In this document: positions 29,506 to 38,637 of the stretch, piece after piece
Layout of the letters: every line of letters starts with the position of its first letter
Numbering within the stretch: position 1 is the stretch's first letter
Translations under genes and position numbers: made by a program
The notes under the pieces: generated by a model
Seen by the model: only the letters and a program-made list of their open reading frames with translations
What the model was told of the DNA's origin: nothing
Database searches by the model: none
NCBI RefSeq assembly: GCF_009455635.1
Contig: NZ_QPER01000001.1
Location: 186,001 to 250,000 of the forward strand
Source of the DNA: Paraburkholderia agricolaris
Lineage (GTDB): Bacteria; Pseudomonadota; Gammaproteobacteria; Burkholderiales; Burkholderiaceae
DNA: 64,000 nt
Direction: 5' to 3'

Positions 29506-30078
29506 ATGGCCCGTCCGAAAAGCGAAGACAAACGCAACGCCATCCTTGCCGCCGCCACGGAGATTGTTGCCGAGCAGGGCCCGGGCGCGCCCACTGCGCG
29601 CATTGCGAAACTCGCGGGCGTGGCGGAAGGCACGTTGTTCACTTACTTCGACAACAAGGATGAGTTGCTGAACGAGCTCTACCTGGACATCAAGGCGGAC
29701 CTGCGCGACGTGATGATGACGACTTACCCGAAGCAAGCCAGCGTGCACGATCGCATGCAGCATGTGTGGAACAAGTTTGTCGACTGGGGCGTGGCCCAGC
29801 CACAAAAGCGCCGGGCCATGGCGCAACTGACCGTGTCGGAGCGGTTGAGCGATTGCACGCGTGCAACGGGTATGGAGTCCTTCGCGGACATCAATGCAAT
29901 GATTCAGGCAAGCGTGACGAGCGGCGCTTTGCGTGATCATCCGCCGGCTTTCCTGTCGGCGATCATGGGGGCGTTGGCCGAAACCACCATGGATTTCATC
30001 GCTCGCGAACCGGCTGACGCTGACCGTTATCGCAAGGCCGGCTTTGAAGCGTTCTGGCACGCGATTGCCCAAGACTAA
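29506..30078 (+). CDS. TetR family transcriptional regulator
   Basis: A 190-residue repressor. The N-terminal helix-turn-helix reads ARIAKLAGVAEGTLFTYFDNKDELLNEL, a textbook TetR motif; the rest is an alpha-helical ligand-binding domain. The short-chain dehydrogenase gene follows in the same direction, and similar dyads precede both genes, so it most likely represses itself and the dehydrogenase. Confidence 0.93.
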   Translation: MARPKSEDKRNAILAAATEIVAEQGPGAPTARIAKLAGVAEGTLFTYFDNKDELLNELYLDIKADLRDVMMTTYPKQASVHDRMQHVWNKFVDWGVAQPQKRRAMAQLTVSERLSDCTRATGMESFADINAMIQASVTSGALRDHPPAFLSAIMGALAETTMDFIAREPADADRYRKAGFEAFWHAIAQD

Positions 30079-30105
30079 ATTTTTCTGATTTTTTTGTCTA
30101 ATTAA

Positions 30106-30123
30106 TGAGTGATTGCTTGCTCA
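30106..30123. promoter_or_regulatory. Operator-like dyad upstream of the SDR gene
   Basis: TGAGTGA (30106-30112), a TTGC spacer, then TTGCTCA (30117-30123). Half-sites equal those at 29464-29477, but with four extra bases between them. Confidence 0.55.
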
Positions 30124-30144
30124 TTTAAATTCAAGGAGCACATG

Positions 30145-31020
30145 ATGTCGAAGGTCTGGTTGGTTACTGGAAGTGCCCGTGGGCTTGGGCGTGAAATTGT
30201 CGAGGCAGCGTTGCGCGCCGGTGAGCGCGTCGTGGCGACAGCGCGCGATCCGCGTCAGTTGGCGGAGTTGCTGACGCGCTATGGCGAACAGGTTCGAGCC
30301 GTTGCGCTAGACGTGACGGATCCGGCGGCGGCCCGCCACGCGGTGCAAGCCGCTATCGATGCATTCGGCCGGCTCGACGTGGTCGTGAATAATGCGGGCT
30401 TCGGCCACCTGTCGCCGTTCGAGCAAACCACCGAGGACGATTTCCGCGCGCAGATCGACACCAACTTCTATGGTGTGGTGAACGTCACGCGTGCGGCTTT
30501 GCCGGTGATGCGGGAACAGCGAGCCGGCCACATCATCCAGATTTCGTCGGTGGGCGGCCGGGTGGGCATTGCCGGATTGAGTGCGTATCAGGCTGCCAAA
30601 TGGGCGGTCGGCGGGTTCACCGAGGTGATCAGTCAGGAGCTTGCGCCGTTCGGTGTCCACGTGACGGCTCTCGAACCCGGTGGCATGAAAACCGACTGGG
30701 GCACGGAGGCGAGCGGTGCGATGCCGACCTTGCTGCCGGACTATGTGCTGTCGATCGGCGCGGTGGTGGAGATGTTGTCCCAGCATATTGGTCATGAAGC
30801 CGGCGATCCCGCGAAGGTTGCACAAGTCGTGCTGAAGCTCGCGTATCACGATTCATTGCCGGCGCATCTCCTGCTCGGTACCGACGCGTTGCATTACGCA
30901 GGCGAAGGCGACAAGGCGCGCGCCGCGAGCGGCGAAGCCTGGCGAGCGGTCAGCGCCGCGACCGATTTTTCCGCACCGTCGCCGCTGCCGCCGTTTCCCG
31001 CTGCGCCGGCGAAAGCCTGA
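30145..31020 (+). CDS. Short-chain dehydrogenase/reductase
   Basis: A 291-residue classical SDR. TGSARGLG binds the nucleotide, NNAGFGH stabilises the sheet, and the catalytic Ser-Tyr-Lys are in QISSVGGR and YQAAK. The Arg in the loop after the second strand (TARDPRQ) favours NADP(H). Two ATGs are possible; AAGGAG at 30133-30138 is better spaced for 30145 than for 30142. It is controlled together with the TetR gene. The substrate is unknown, although regulators of this kind often accompany detoxifying reductases. Confidence 0.9.
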   Translation: MSKVWLVTGSARGLGREIVEAALRAGERVVATARDPRQLAELLTRYGEQVRAVALDVTDPAAARHAVQAAIDAFGRLDVVVNNAGFGHLSPFEQTTEDDFRAQIDTNFYGVVNVTRAALPVMREQRAGHIIQISSVGGRVGIAGLSAYQAAKWAVGGFTEVISQELAPFGVHVTALEPGGMKTDWGTEASGAMPTLLPDYVLSIGAVVEMLSQHIGHEAGDPAKVAQVVLKLAYHDSLPAHLLLGTDALHYAGEGDKARAASGEAWRAVSAATDFSAPSPLPPFPAAPAKA

Positions 31021-31066
31021 ACACTGAGCGGGCAGCTCAGCTCAAGGTCACCTGAGGACGAACGAC

Positions 31067-31237
31067 ATGGCAAACTGGACCACGCGGGACATTGCGCGTC
31101 AGATCGGCCGGCCGCCGGGTGACGCTCAACTCGCCCGCAACGCGCAGGACAAAGCAGTCGCCGCGCGCTTGCGGGATATCTCCGAAGGACGTTTCAACGT
31201 GCGCTGGCCGAGCGCGATCATGGAGCACGCATCATGA
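31067..31237 (+). CDS. Small conserved-looking hypothetical protein
   Basis: A 56-residue frame starting MANWTTRDIARQIG, with GAGGA about ten bases upstream. It ends with ATGA, overlapping the start of the next gene, which argues for real translation coupled to that gene. It is basic and helical, with no signal or membrane segment. I recognise no domain. It could be a small regulator or a decayed piece of a larger protein. Confidence 0.5.
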   Translation: MANWTTRDIARQIGRPPGDAQLARNAQDKAVAARLRDISEGRFNVRWPSAIMEHAS

Positions 31238-31935
31238 AGGTTCTGATATTCGGCGCGACCGGCATGGTCGGGCAGGGCGTCTTGCGCGAATGCCTGCGCG
31301 CACAAGACGTCGAGGTGGTTCAGACGGTTGGCCGCACCGGCACCGGCCAGCTCGACCCGCGCCTCGTCGAACTGATTCAGCCGGACCTGATGGACTACCG
31401 GGCAGTTGAGGGCGCGTTGACGGGCTTCGACGCGTGCTTTTTCTGTTTGGGTGTATCGTCCGCGGGCATGCAGGAGGCCGACTATGCACGGCTCACTTAT
31501 GACCTGACGCTGGCCGCCGCGCAAACCCTGGCCCGCCTCAATCCGCAGATGACCTTTGTCTATGTGTCCGGTGCGGGCACCGACAGCACTGAACGCGGCC
31601 GCAGCATGTGGGCGCGGGTCAAGGGAAAAACCGAGAACGCGCTGCAGCGACTGCCGTTCAAAGGGGTCTACCTGTTTCGCCCCGGCGTGATCGAACCGCT
31701 GAACGGCGCCCGTTCGAAGACCCGCTCGTACCGGCTGTTCTACGCAGCAGCCAGGTTTGTCCTGCCGATCCTGCGCGCGCTTTTCCCCAACCATATTCTG
31801 AGTACTGTAGACATTGGCCAGGCGATGCTGGAGGTTGCCCGTCGTGGCGCGCCCAAAGCGGTGCTCGAGGTCGCCGACATCCGTGCACTCAGCCGCGCGG
31901 CATCCCAGCCTGAGCTCGATTTACGTGCGGGATGA
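31234..31935 (+). CDS. NAD(P)-binding epimerase-like protein (atypical SDR)
   Basis: A 233-residue Rossmann protein. KVLIFGATGMVGQGVLREC binds the nucleotide, and YVSGAGTDS with KGKTENAL holds the Ser/Lys region of atypical SDRs related to NmrA/HSCARG and oxidoreductase HTATIP2-like proteins; the Tyr of the classical YxxxK is not seen, so it may sense or bind NAD(P) rather than catalyse. Its start overlaps the small upstream frame, placing it in the TetR-SDR transcription unit. Confidence 0.82.
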   Translation: MKVLIFGATGMVGQGVLRECLRAQDVEVVQTVGRTGTGQLDPRLVELIQPDLMDYRAVEGALTGFDACFFCLGVSSAGMQEADYARLTYDLTLAAAQTLARLNPQMTFVYVSGAGTDSTERGRSMWARVKGKTENALQRLPFKGVYLFRPGVIEPLNGARSKTRSYRLFYAAARFVLPILRALFPNHILSTVDIGQAMLEVARRGAPKAVLEVADIRALSRAASQPELDLRAG

Positions 31936-32141
31936 GCGTTGGGGTGACGTAGACGCGTTAATTCCGGCGGCTTGTCAGGGCCGTTCTCGTCAGAAGCCCT
32001 TGCCTAGCCTGCCAAAAACCCCCCTTTTCCCTCATTTGACGCGCCTCAGCCTCTGGTAGGCTACTGTTTCAGAGGACGCGCCTTCCTGGCGCGGCCAATT
32101 TCTCACGCGCGTAGGCCAGCGCAGGCTCGAACGAAAAGCTC

Positions 32142-33653
32142 ATGGTGACGCGCCGACCCAACATCGTGATTGCTATCAGCATCGTGCTGGCCAGCGCGAT
32201 TCTCGCGATTGCGGTGTGGGTATTGGCGCAGATGCGCGATGACGCATTGCGCCGCGCGCAGGATTCCGTCTTCAATGTTTCGCTGCTGGTCGAACGCGAC
32301 GTGTCGCGCAATCTCGAGATCTACGACCTGTCGCTGCGGGCCGTCATCGACGGCCTGAAACAGCCCGGCGTGCTGGAATTGCCGCCGAAGATCCGCCAGA
32401 TGGTGCTGTTCGACGGCGCTGCCAGCGCAAAAGACCTCGGTTCGCTTCTCGTCCTCGACCCCGCTGGCAACATCATCTTCGATTCGCAATCCACGCCTCC
32501 GCGTCGAATCAATCTTGCCGAGCGCGACTATTTTCAGGTTCAGCGCGATTCGCCCAATGTCGGGCTGTATGTCAGCCATCCGTTTGTGCCCAAGGTGACC
32601 GGCAAGGACGTGAGTATCGCGCTGAGCCGTCGCATCACGCGGCCGGACGGCAGCTTTGGCGGCGTAGTGGTCGGCACGATGCGGCTAACGTACTTCAGGC
32701 ACCTGTTCGCCGGCATGAATCTCGGCCCGGGCGGTTCGATGGCGCTAATGCTGAGCGACGGCACGATGCTGATGCGGCGCCCATACGATCCCAACATCAT
32801 TGGCCGGGGGCTGGTCGGCACCTCGAACTATTCGCGCTTTCTCCAGGAGCCGAGCGGCGATTTCTTCGGCACGGCGGCGATCGACGGTGTCGAGCGCTGG
32901 TACGCGTTCCGCCATATCGATATGTACCCGCTGATTCTCGACGTGGCGCTCTCCACGCACGATATCTACGTGGAGTGGCGGCGGCGCGCGTGGATCATCG
33001 GCACGCTGATCGCGGCGCTCGACGTGGCGATCATTGCGCTCGCCATCCTGTTCTCGCAGCAACTGCGGCAGCGCCGCGCGGCCGAAGAAGAACTGCGCGT
33101 GCTGGCGCGCACCGACGGGCTGACCGGTCTGAACAATCGCCGCACTTTCGAGGAACACGCAGAGGAGGAGTGGCGGCGCGCGCAACGTAACGGCTGGCCG
33201 TTGTCGATGCTGCTGATCGACGTCGACACGTTCAAAGGCTTCAACGATCTATACGGTCACTCGGCCGGCGATGACGCGCTCACTGCCGTGGCACGCTGCA
33301 TCGGGCAGAACGTGCGGCGCCCGGGCGATACTGCGGCGCGCTACGGCGGTGAAGAGTTTGCTGTGCTGCTGCCTGATACAAACGAAGCCGCAGCGGCGGG
33401 TATCGCCGAGAAAATTCGCGCCGCGGTTCAGGCGCTCGAGCTTCGCCATGTCGCGAGTTCGCACCATGTGTTGACCATCAGCGTCGGCATTGCGTGCAGC
33501 AGCAACCAGGTATTCGCGACGAGCCGCGCGCTCGTCGATGCCGCGGACGAGGCGCTCTACGAGGCCAAGGACGCCGGCCGTAACCGCGTGCTGTGCTATC
33601 CGGTTCCGGCGCGGGCGGATCGGCACAGCGACGTGATGTCACCGGCGCGGTGA
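32142..33653 (+). CDS. Membrane-bound diguanylate cyclase with Cache sensor
   Basis: A 503-residue inner-membrane enzyme. TM1 (residues 8-30) and TM2 (about 283-305) bracket a periplasmic double-Cache-like domain. The GGDEF domain follows: TDGLTGLNNRR, D360 and D362 in LIDVDTFK, and the active loop YGGEEF (402-406). An inhibitory-site RxxD, RPGD at 393-396, sits five residues before the loop, so product feedback is likely. It makes cyclic di-GMP in response to an external small molecule, perhaps a carboxylate or amino acid. Confidence 0.93.
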   Translation: MVTRRPNIVIAISIVLASAILAIAVWVLAQMRDDALRRAQDSVFNVSLLVERDVSRNLEIYDLSLRAVIDGLKQPGVLELPPKIRQMVLFDGAASAKDLGSLLVLDPAGNIIFDSQSTPPRRINLAERDYFQVQRDSPNVGLYVSHPFVPKVTGKDVSIALSRRITRPDGSFGGVVVGTMRLTYFRHLFAGMNLGPGGSMALMLSDGTMLMRRPYDPNIIGRGLVGTSNYSRFLQEPSGDFFGTAAIDGVERWYAFRHIDMYPLILDVALSTHDIYVEWRRRAWIIGTLIAALDVAIIALAILFSQQLRQRRAAEEELRVLARTDGLTGLNNRRTFEEHAEEEWRRAQRNGWPLSMLLIDVDTFKGFNDLYGHSAGDDALTAVARCIGQNVRRPGDTAARYGGEEFAVLLPDTNEAAAAGIAEKIRAAVQALELRHVASSHHVLTISVGIACSSNQVFATSRALVDAADEALYEAKDAGRNRVLCYPVPARADRHSDVMSPAR

Positions 33654-33759
33654 GGCAGCGTCATTTCACCGGTGTGCCGGTCGACGGAGCACGTCGAGTT
33701 CGAGCGGCAGGCCGGCGCTGACTAGCGCATGCCAAATCGCGCGCGCGATTTGGAGTGAT

Positions 33760-33804
33760 TTTACCCGGGTAAATTATTGCGTTTAATTTATACCCGGGTA
33801 TAAT
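33760..33804 (+). promoter_or_regulatory. DUF2239 promoter embraced by two TACCCGGGTA palindromes
   Basis: Operator 1 is the 14-bp palindrome TTTACCCGGGTAAA (33760-33773); operator 2 is TTATACCCGGGTATAA (33788-33803). Between and over them lie -35 TTGCGT (33777-33782) and -10 TATAAT (33799-33804), 16 bp apart. Operator 2 covers the spacer and the -10, the layout of a repressed promoter. Confidence 0.65.
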
Positions 33805-33834
33805 TCGACAAATTCATTTTTCCTGGAGTTTGTC

Positions 33835-34449
33835 ATGACCCCCCATCCTGCTATCTGCATCGCCTTCGAGGGGCACCGCCGTATCGCCTCGGGCACACCG
33901 CCCGAGGTGGCGCTTGCTGTGCGAGAGGTGCTGGCGCGCGGCGAACAGGCGCCTGTGCTGATTTTCGACACCGTCACGAGTCGCCCGGTCGAATTTGATT
34001 TGCGCGGCACGCCTGAGGAGATTCTTGCCCGGCTGGCAAGCCAGGCGCCCATCGGGCAGTCCGCGCCAACCGCCGACGCGGGAGAAGACGACACCCCGCG
34101 TGGCCGTGGCCGGCCCAAGCTTGGTGTGGTGGCGAGGGAGGTCACGCTGCTGCCGCGTCATTGGGACTGGCTCAACGGGCAATCGGGGGGCGCTTCGGTT
34201 GCGTTGCGCAAACTGGTTGAAGCGGCGCGGCTGGCGGGCGAAGACAAGGACCGCAAACGTGCGGCGCAAGAAGCGGTGTATCGCTTCATGACCGCGCTCG
34301 CCGGCAATCTGCCTGCTTACGAAGATGCCACGCGCGCACTCTACGCCGACGATCAGGTGCGTTTTGACGATATCGTCGCCGCGTGGCCAGAGGATGTGCG
34401 TGACCACACACTCTGTCTTGCCGCTGATGCATTCGTCAGGCATCCGTAG
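33835..34449 (+). CDS. DUF2239 family protein, probable ribbon-helix-helix regulator
   Basis: A 204-residue protein of a family I know only as DUF2239. Residues 1-60 form an alpha/beta unit (CIAFEGHRRIASG, VLIFDTVTSRPVEFDL). After a Pro/Asp-rich linker, residues 98-132 read like a ribbon-helix-helix: strand AREVTLLP, helix HWDWLNGQ, turn SGGAS, helix VALRKLVEAARLA, preceded by the basic RGRGRPK. A helical C-terminal domain follows. CTGGAG precedes the ATG. Two strong palindromes in its promoter support DNA binding and autoregulation. Neither point is established, as far as I know. Confidence 0.75.
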   Translation: MTPHPAICIAFEGHRRIASGTPPEVALAVREVLARGEQAPVLIFDTVTSRPVEFDLRGTPEEILARLASQAPIGQSAPTADAGEDDTPRGRGRPKLGVVAREVTLLPRHWDWLNGQSGGASVALRKLVEAARLAGEDKDRKRAAQEAVYRFMTALAGNLPAYEDATRALYADDQVRFDDIVAAWPEDVRDHTLCLAADAFVRHP

Positions 34450-34869
34450 ATTCGAACGCGCACGGATGGGTGCATGGCTAACGATACGTGCAGACGAAAT
34501 GCAGGCAAAAAAAAGCCGCTCACGCTGGGGAGCGTGAGCGGAAAGTCGGAGAGTTACAACAACATCGCGTGCGCTCATGGGGGCGAACGCAGCAAAGAAA
34601 GTCTAAGGGTTGAGCCCCCTTCCATATATCAGACAAATCCCAATCGCGAGCCCGCTGCGCGATGCGCATGGCGCAGCGATCCGGCCCCGTGCGCCGGTCA
34701 TTGCTTACATCATCCTGTCTCGGTTATTCCCGCCATTTATCGTGTCAAGTCTCTGTTATGGGCGCCGTAAAAGAGGTGAGAGCGTCGCCACGTATCCGGA
34801 AAAACGCGAAATGTTTCGCGGTGGCATGAAGGCGCGAATGTCCCCCAAGGACTTATGAAGGATGGTGAG
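34450..34869. other. Intergenic region with a terminator facing left
   Basis: About 420 bases without a gene. It carries a perfect hairpin at 34516-34541 and the promoter region of the chemoreceptor; I could not find a convincing flagellar sigma28 site. Confidence 0.4.
34507..34541 (-). terminator. Leftward-acting terminator
   Basis: CCGCTCACGCT (34516-34526) pairs with AGCGTGAGCGG (34531-34541) around GGGG. Eight A residues before it form a T tail only on the minus strand. It may still help end the DUF2239 transcript. Confidence 0.6.
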
Positions 34870-36435
34870 ATGAAGTGGTTCGACCGCATGACCGTATTCA
34901 GGAAACTGCTGTTGGCGTTTGCCGTTGTGATCGGGTTTTGTCTCGTGATCGGCGGGACTTCGCTGAAGACGCTGTCGTCGATGCATGACATTACCAAGGC
35001 CATCTGCGACCAGCATATGAATGGCCTCTACTGGATGGAAGAGGCGAACCGCCACAAGATCGATTCCGATCTTGCCGCCGCGAACCTCGGCTATGCAGCC
35101 GACGATGCCGGTCGTCAAAAGTTGAAGGACGGCATCGTCGCATCGCTCAGGGAGATGCACGCGGCCTATGACCAGTATCGCCCTACGATCGCGACCAGCA
35201 AGGGCCAGGAAATGTTCGACGACGTGTTGCGCAAGTCGGCCGTCTGGGAAGGCATCGTGCATCAGCAGATCGGGCTTGAACCGATTCCGGCCGGCGTCGA
35301 CAGCAACGAACTCGTGCGTCGCGCGATTGCGTCGAGCGAGGCGCTGCGCGATCGCATTACAGCGCTGATCGACTATCGCCGTCAGCAAGCCACCGAAGCT
35401 CAACAGGAGGCGAGTGCGGATTATCGGCACATGCGCATCGTGATGCTTGCGCTGGTGCTGAGCGCGATCGCGGCGGGCGCCTTGCTCGCGACGGTGATCG
35501 CGCGGCGGCTCGCGCGTCAACTCGGCGGCGAACCCGACTACGCGATGCACATCGCCAATCGTATCGCCGATGGCGACCTGAGCGTGCGCGTCGACACGCG
35601 TGCGGGCGACACCGACAGCATGCTGTTCGCACTGCGCAACATGCGCGAGCGGCTGGCGGGCATCGTCTCGGGTATCAGCGAATCGAGCGAGTCGATCCTG
35701 ATGGCCTCGGGCGAGATCGCGCAGGGCAACACCGACCTGTCGCAACGCACCGAAGAGCAGGCGGCCGCCTTGCAGCAAACCGCGTCGAGCATGCAGGAAC
35801 TGACGTCGACGGTGAAGATGAATGCCGAGAACGCGCAGCAGGCGGGGGGCGTCGCGCATGGTGCTTCGGAAGTGGCGGCGCGTGGCAGCAGCCTGGTCGG
35901 CGACGTGGTCGAAACGATGCGCGAGTTGGCGGCGGGTTCGAAGCGCATGACCGACATCATTGCGGTGATCGAAGGCATCGCGTTCCAGACCAATATTCTC
36001 GCGCTGAACGCGGCGGTCGAAGCGGCGCGCGCGGGCGAACAGGGCCGTGGTTTTGCGGTGGTGGCGGGGGAAGTGCGGTCATTGGCGCAACGCAGCGCGG
36101 TGTCGGCCAAAGAGATCAAGGAACTGATCGAAAGCTCGACGGCGCGCGTGGGCAGCGGCGCCGAACTGGCCGAGCGGGCCGGTCGAACGATGGCCGAAGT
36201 CACGCATGCGGTGCAGCGCGTGACTGACATCATGGGCGAGATTTCGTCGGCGTCGCAGGAGCAGAGTACCGGCATCGAGGAAGTGAATCGCGCCGTCGCG
36301 CAGATGGACGACGTGACCCAGCAGAACGCTGCGCTGGTCGAACAGGCCGCGGCCGCGGCGGCGTCGATGGCGGATCAGGCGAGGCAGTTGCAGGCGGCGG
36401 TCACGGTGTTCTCGCTGGACGCGCGGCACGGCTGA
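34870..36435 (+). CDS. Methyl-accepting chemotaxis protein
   Basis: A 521-residue chemoreceptor: TM1 at about 10-32, a four-helix-bundle periplasmic domain with two Cys-free helical pairs ([19 protein letters not shown]), TM2 near 190-212, HAMP, then the signalling hairpin with [23 protein letters not shown]. The C-terminus ends DARHG without the pentapeptide for CheR. The ATG at 34870 is preferred over an upstream GTG-like start because MKWFDRM is the common family start. It differs strongly in its sensor part from the receptor at 27312-29042, so the two respond to different signals. Confidence 0.92.
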   Translation: MKWFDRMTVFRKLLLAFAVVIGFCLVIGGTSLKTLSSMHDITKAICDQHMNGLYWMEEANRHKIDSDLAAANLGYAADDAGRQKLKDGIVASLREMHAAYDQYRPTIATSKGQEMFDDVLRKSAVWEGIVHQQIGLEPIPAGVDSNELVRRAIASSEALRDRITALIDYRRQQATEAQQEASADYRHMRIVMLALVLSAIAAGALLATVIARRLARQLGGEPDYAMHIANRIADGDLSVRVDTRAGDTDSMLFALRNMRERLAGIVSGISESSESILMASGEIAQGNTDLSQRTEEQAAALQQTASSMQELTSTVKMNAENAQQAGGVAHGASEVAARGSSLVGDVVETMRELAAGSKRMTDIIAVIEGIAFQTNILALNAAVEAARAGEQGRGFAVVAGEVRSLAQRSAVSAKEIKELIESSTARVGSGAELAERAGRTMAEVTHAVQRVTDIMGEISSASQEQSTGIEEVNRAVAQMDDVTQQNAALVEQAAAAAASMADQARQLQAAVTVFSLDARHG

Positions 36436-36642
36436 TTCACGTGATGATTTTCTGAGGCGCGGTCTTCATGCCGTGTCCGTCACGCGCGATCGTGGCGTTC
36501 GTCATGCCCATGCGCGCGCCGGACTGGCCTATTTTGCCGCCCTTGCCAGGCCTGATTGCTCTCCGTACACTCGCGCGTAATTCACCGACGGCGCATATCC
36601 CGGCGCCGTCCACCATAACGCCGACAGAGGAGAACCCCCACC

Positions 36643-37950
36643 ATGGCCGATTCTTACTTCCCACGCTGGCGTGTCCAGCCGAACGCGGCCGAGGGCCGCA
36701 TTGTCGGCACTGACGAGCGGCTCGCGTGGCCGCAGATGTTGGCGATGGGCATTCAGCACGTTGTCGCGATGTTCGGTTCGACCGTGCTTGCGCCGTTGCT
36801 GATGGGCTTCGATCCGAATCTGTGCATCTTCATGTCGGGGATCGGCACGTTGCTGTTCTTCGTGCTGGTGGGTGGGCGCATACCGAGCTATCTCGGTTCG
36901 AGTTTCGCGTTCATCGGTCTGGTGATCGCCGTGACGGGGTATGGCGGGCACGGTCCGAACCTGAACATTCCGGTCGCGTTGGGCGGGATCATTGCGTGCG
37001 GGGCCGTGTACGCGGTCATTGGTCTGATCGTGTCGGCGATCGGCACGAAGTGGATTGAAACGTTGATGCCGCCGGTCGTGACTGGGGCGATCGTCTGCGT
37101 GATCGGGTTGAATCTTGCGCCGATCGCGGTGCATGGCGTGAGCGGCAGCAACTTCGATTCGTGGATGGCGCTGGTGACGGTGCTGTGCGTTGGCGCGGTT
37201 GCGGTGTTTGCGCGTGGCATGCTGCAGCGATTGTTGATTCTGGTGGGATTGCTGATGGCGTATGTGATTTACGCGATCGTCACGAATGGCCTCGGCATGG
37301 GTAAGCCGATCGACTTCGCGATTGTGGCGAACGCAGCGTGGTTTGGGATGCCGCACTTTACTGCGCCGGTTTTCGACATGCGGGCGATGACTTTGCTTGC
37401 ACCGATTGCGGTGATTCTTGTTGCTGAGAATCTTGGGCACATCAAGGCGGTGAGCGCGATGACGGGGCAGAACCTCGATCGTTATGTCGGCCGCGCATTT
37501 CTCGGCGACGGACTGGCGACGATGCTGTCGGGTTTTGCCGGCGGCACTGGGGTGACGACGTATGCCGAGAATATTGGCGTGATGGCCGTGACCAAGATTT
37601 ATTCGACGCTGGTGTTTGTGATTGCTGCGGTGATTGCTCTTGTGCTTGGGTTCTCGCCGAAGTTTGGCGCGGTGATCCAGACCATTCCCGGACCTGTTCT
37701 GGGTGGAGTGTCGATTGTTGTGTTTGGGTTGATTGCCGTGACCGGTGCACGGATCTGGGTCGTCAATAAGGTGGATTTTTCCGACAATCGGAATCTGATT
37801 GTCGCGGCGGTGACGCTTGTGCTTGGGGCTGGGGATTTTTCTTTGAAGCTTGGCGGTTTTGGGTTGGGGGGGATTGGGACTGCGACCTTTGGGGCGATTA
37901 TTCTTTACGCTCTTTTGAGGAGGAAGCCGGCGCAAGGGCCGGTGGCTTGA
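36643..37950 (+). CDS. Pyrimidine/uracil permease, RutG-like
   Basis: A 435-residue nucleobase-cation symporter-2 transporter with about 14 membrane segments. Long stretches such as NLAPIAVHGVS, VILVAENLGHIKAV, TTYAENIGVMAVTK and GLGGIGTATFGAI read almost the same as E. coli RutG, recalled from memory. The AENLGH and YAENIG segments hold the substrate-binding Glu residues of UraA. It imports uracil, perhaps thymine, with protons. Unlike in E. coli, no rut catabolic genes are adjacent. GAGGAGA precedes the ATG. Confidence 0.92.
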   Translation: MADSYFPRWRVQPNAAEGRIVGTDERLAWPQMLAMGIQHVVAMFGSTVLAPLLMGFDPNLCIFMSGIGTLLFFVLVGGRIPSYLGSSFAFIGLVIAVTGYGGHGPNLNIPVALGGIIACGAVYAVIGLIVSAIGTKWIETLMPPVVTGAIVCVIGLNLAPIAVHGVSGSNFDSWMALVTVLCVGAVAVFARGMLQRLLILVGLLMAYVIYAIVTNGLGMGKPIDFAIVANAAWFGMPHFTAPVFDMRAMTLLAPIAVILVAENLGHIKAVSAMTGQNLDRYVGRAFLGDGLATMLSGFAGGTGVTTYAENIGVMAVTKIYSTLVFVIAAVIALVLGFSPKFGAVIQTIPGPVLGGVSIVVFGLIAVTGARIWVVNKVDFSDNRNLIVAAVTLVLGAGDFSLKLGGFGLGGIGTATFGAIILYALLRRKPAQGPVA

Positions 37951-38010
37951 AGGTTTTGGGTTTTGGTTTTGGCCGTTCGGCGGTTTTTGTTTGGTTGTGC
38001 TTGTGTGGCC

Positions 38011-38192
38011 TTTGGCCTTTCCTTGCTGTGTTAGTGGTCTATTAGCGTTGCCCCTGTGCGGGGCGGCACCTACTTCTCTTTGCCGCCGCAAAGAGAAGTA
38101 GGCAAGAGAAAGCGGCTCAAACCGCTAATTCTTAAGCGGGTCCCCCGCACAGTAGCGGTAGTGGTGCATCTGGAATCTGTCTCCTCGCACAT
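38011..38192. repeat. Left arm of a large inverted repeat
   Basis: The arm reads from TTTGGCCTTTCCTTGCTGTG through an inner hairpin (CTACTTCTCTTTGCCGCC with GGCGGCAAAGAG-type partner) to the GTGGTGCATCTGGAAT segment. It is nearly complementary to 38380-38562. Confidence 0.85.
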
Positions 38193-38379
38193 TCGGCCTC
38201 AGTGACAAAGGAGTCATACCTCCGGCGGCGCTGCGCGCGCCGATACCCTGTTCATAAAACCACTCTCCAACTTTTTTGCTCCCGCTGCGCGAGCAGAGCC
38301 CTTGGTTTCCCTGCCATACCCGTCCGCGACGCACGCAGTGCGGAGTGGGAGCTGATGAGCCCTTTGTCAACGGCGCGGA

Positions 38380-38562
38380 GTGTGCGGGGGCACGGATTCC
38401 AGATGCACCACTACCGCTACTGCGCGGGGGACCCGCTTAAGAATTAGCGGTTTGGGCCGCTTTCTCTTGCCTACTTCTCTTTGCGGCGGCAAAGAGAAGT
38501 AGGTGCCGCCCCGCACAGGGGCAACGCTAATAGACCACTAACAAAGCAAGGAAAGGCCAAAA
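38380..38562. repeat. Right arm of a large inverted repeat
   Basis: Reverse complement of the left arm with few mismatches (for example GCTTTGTTAG for GCTGTGTTAG). Similarity continues inward more loosely to about 38225 and 38350. The two frames of 81 codons across it share the end QMHHYRYCAGDPLKN only because of the symmetry. Confidence 0.85.
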
Positions 38563-38637
38563 GCCCAACAACAGACCCAAAGACCAAACCACGAACACAG
38601 CAAGAAAAGGCCAAAGGCCAAAACCAAACCTAAACCC

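Larger units (their letters stand above)
37951..38637. other. Convergent intergenic region filled by a large inverted repeat
   Basis: Between the permease stop and the antiporter stop there is no genuine gene. It contains two arms of about 180 bases in opposite orientation, listed separately, plus short A/C-rich or T/G-rich variants of GGCCTTTGGCC at the outer ends. Confidence 0.7.

Noticed and set aside
34600..34869. Possible flagellar sigma28 promoter (TAAGGGTT...CATATATC) upstream of the chemoreceptor
   Set aside because: The -10 half does not resemble GCCGATAA, so the match is too weak.
38125..38447. Two 81-codon frames on opposite strands ending in the same 15 residues
   Set aside because: They arise from the symmetry of the inverted repeat, lack ribosome sites, and have Arg/Cys-rich composition unlike real genes.
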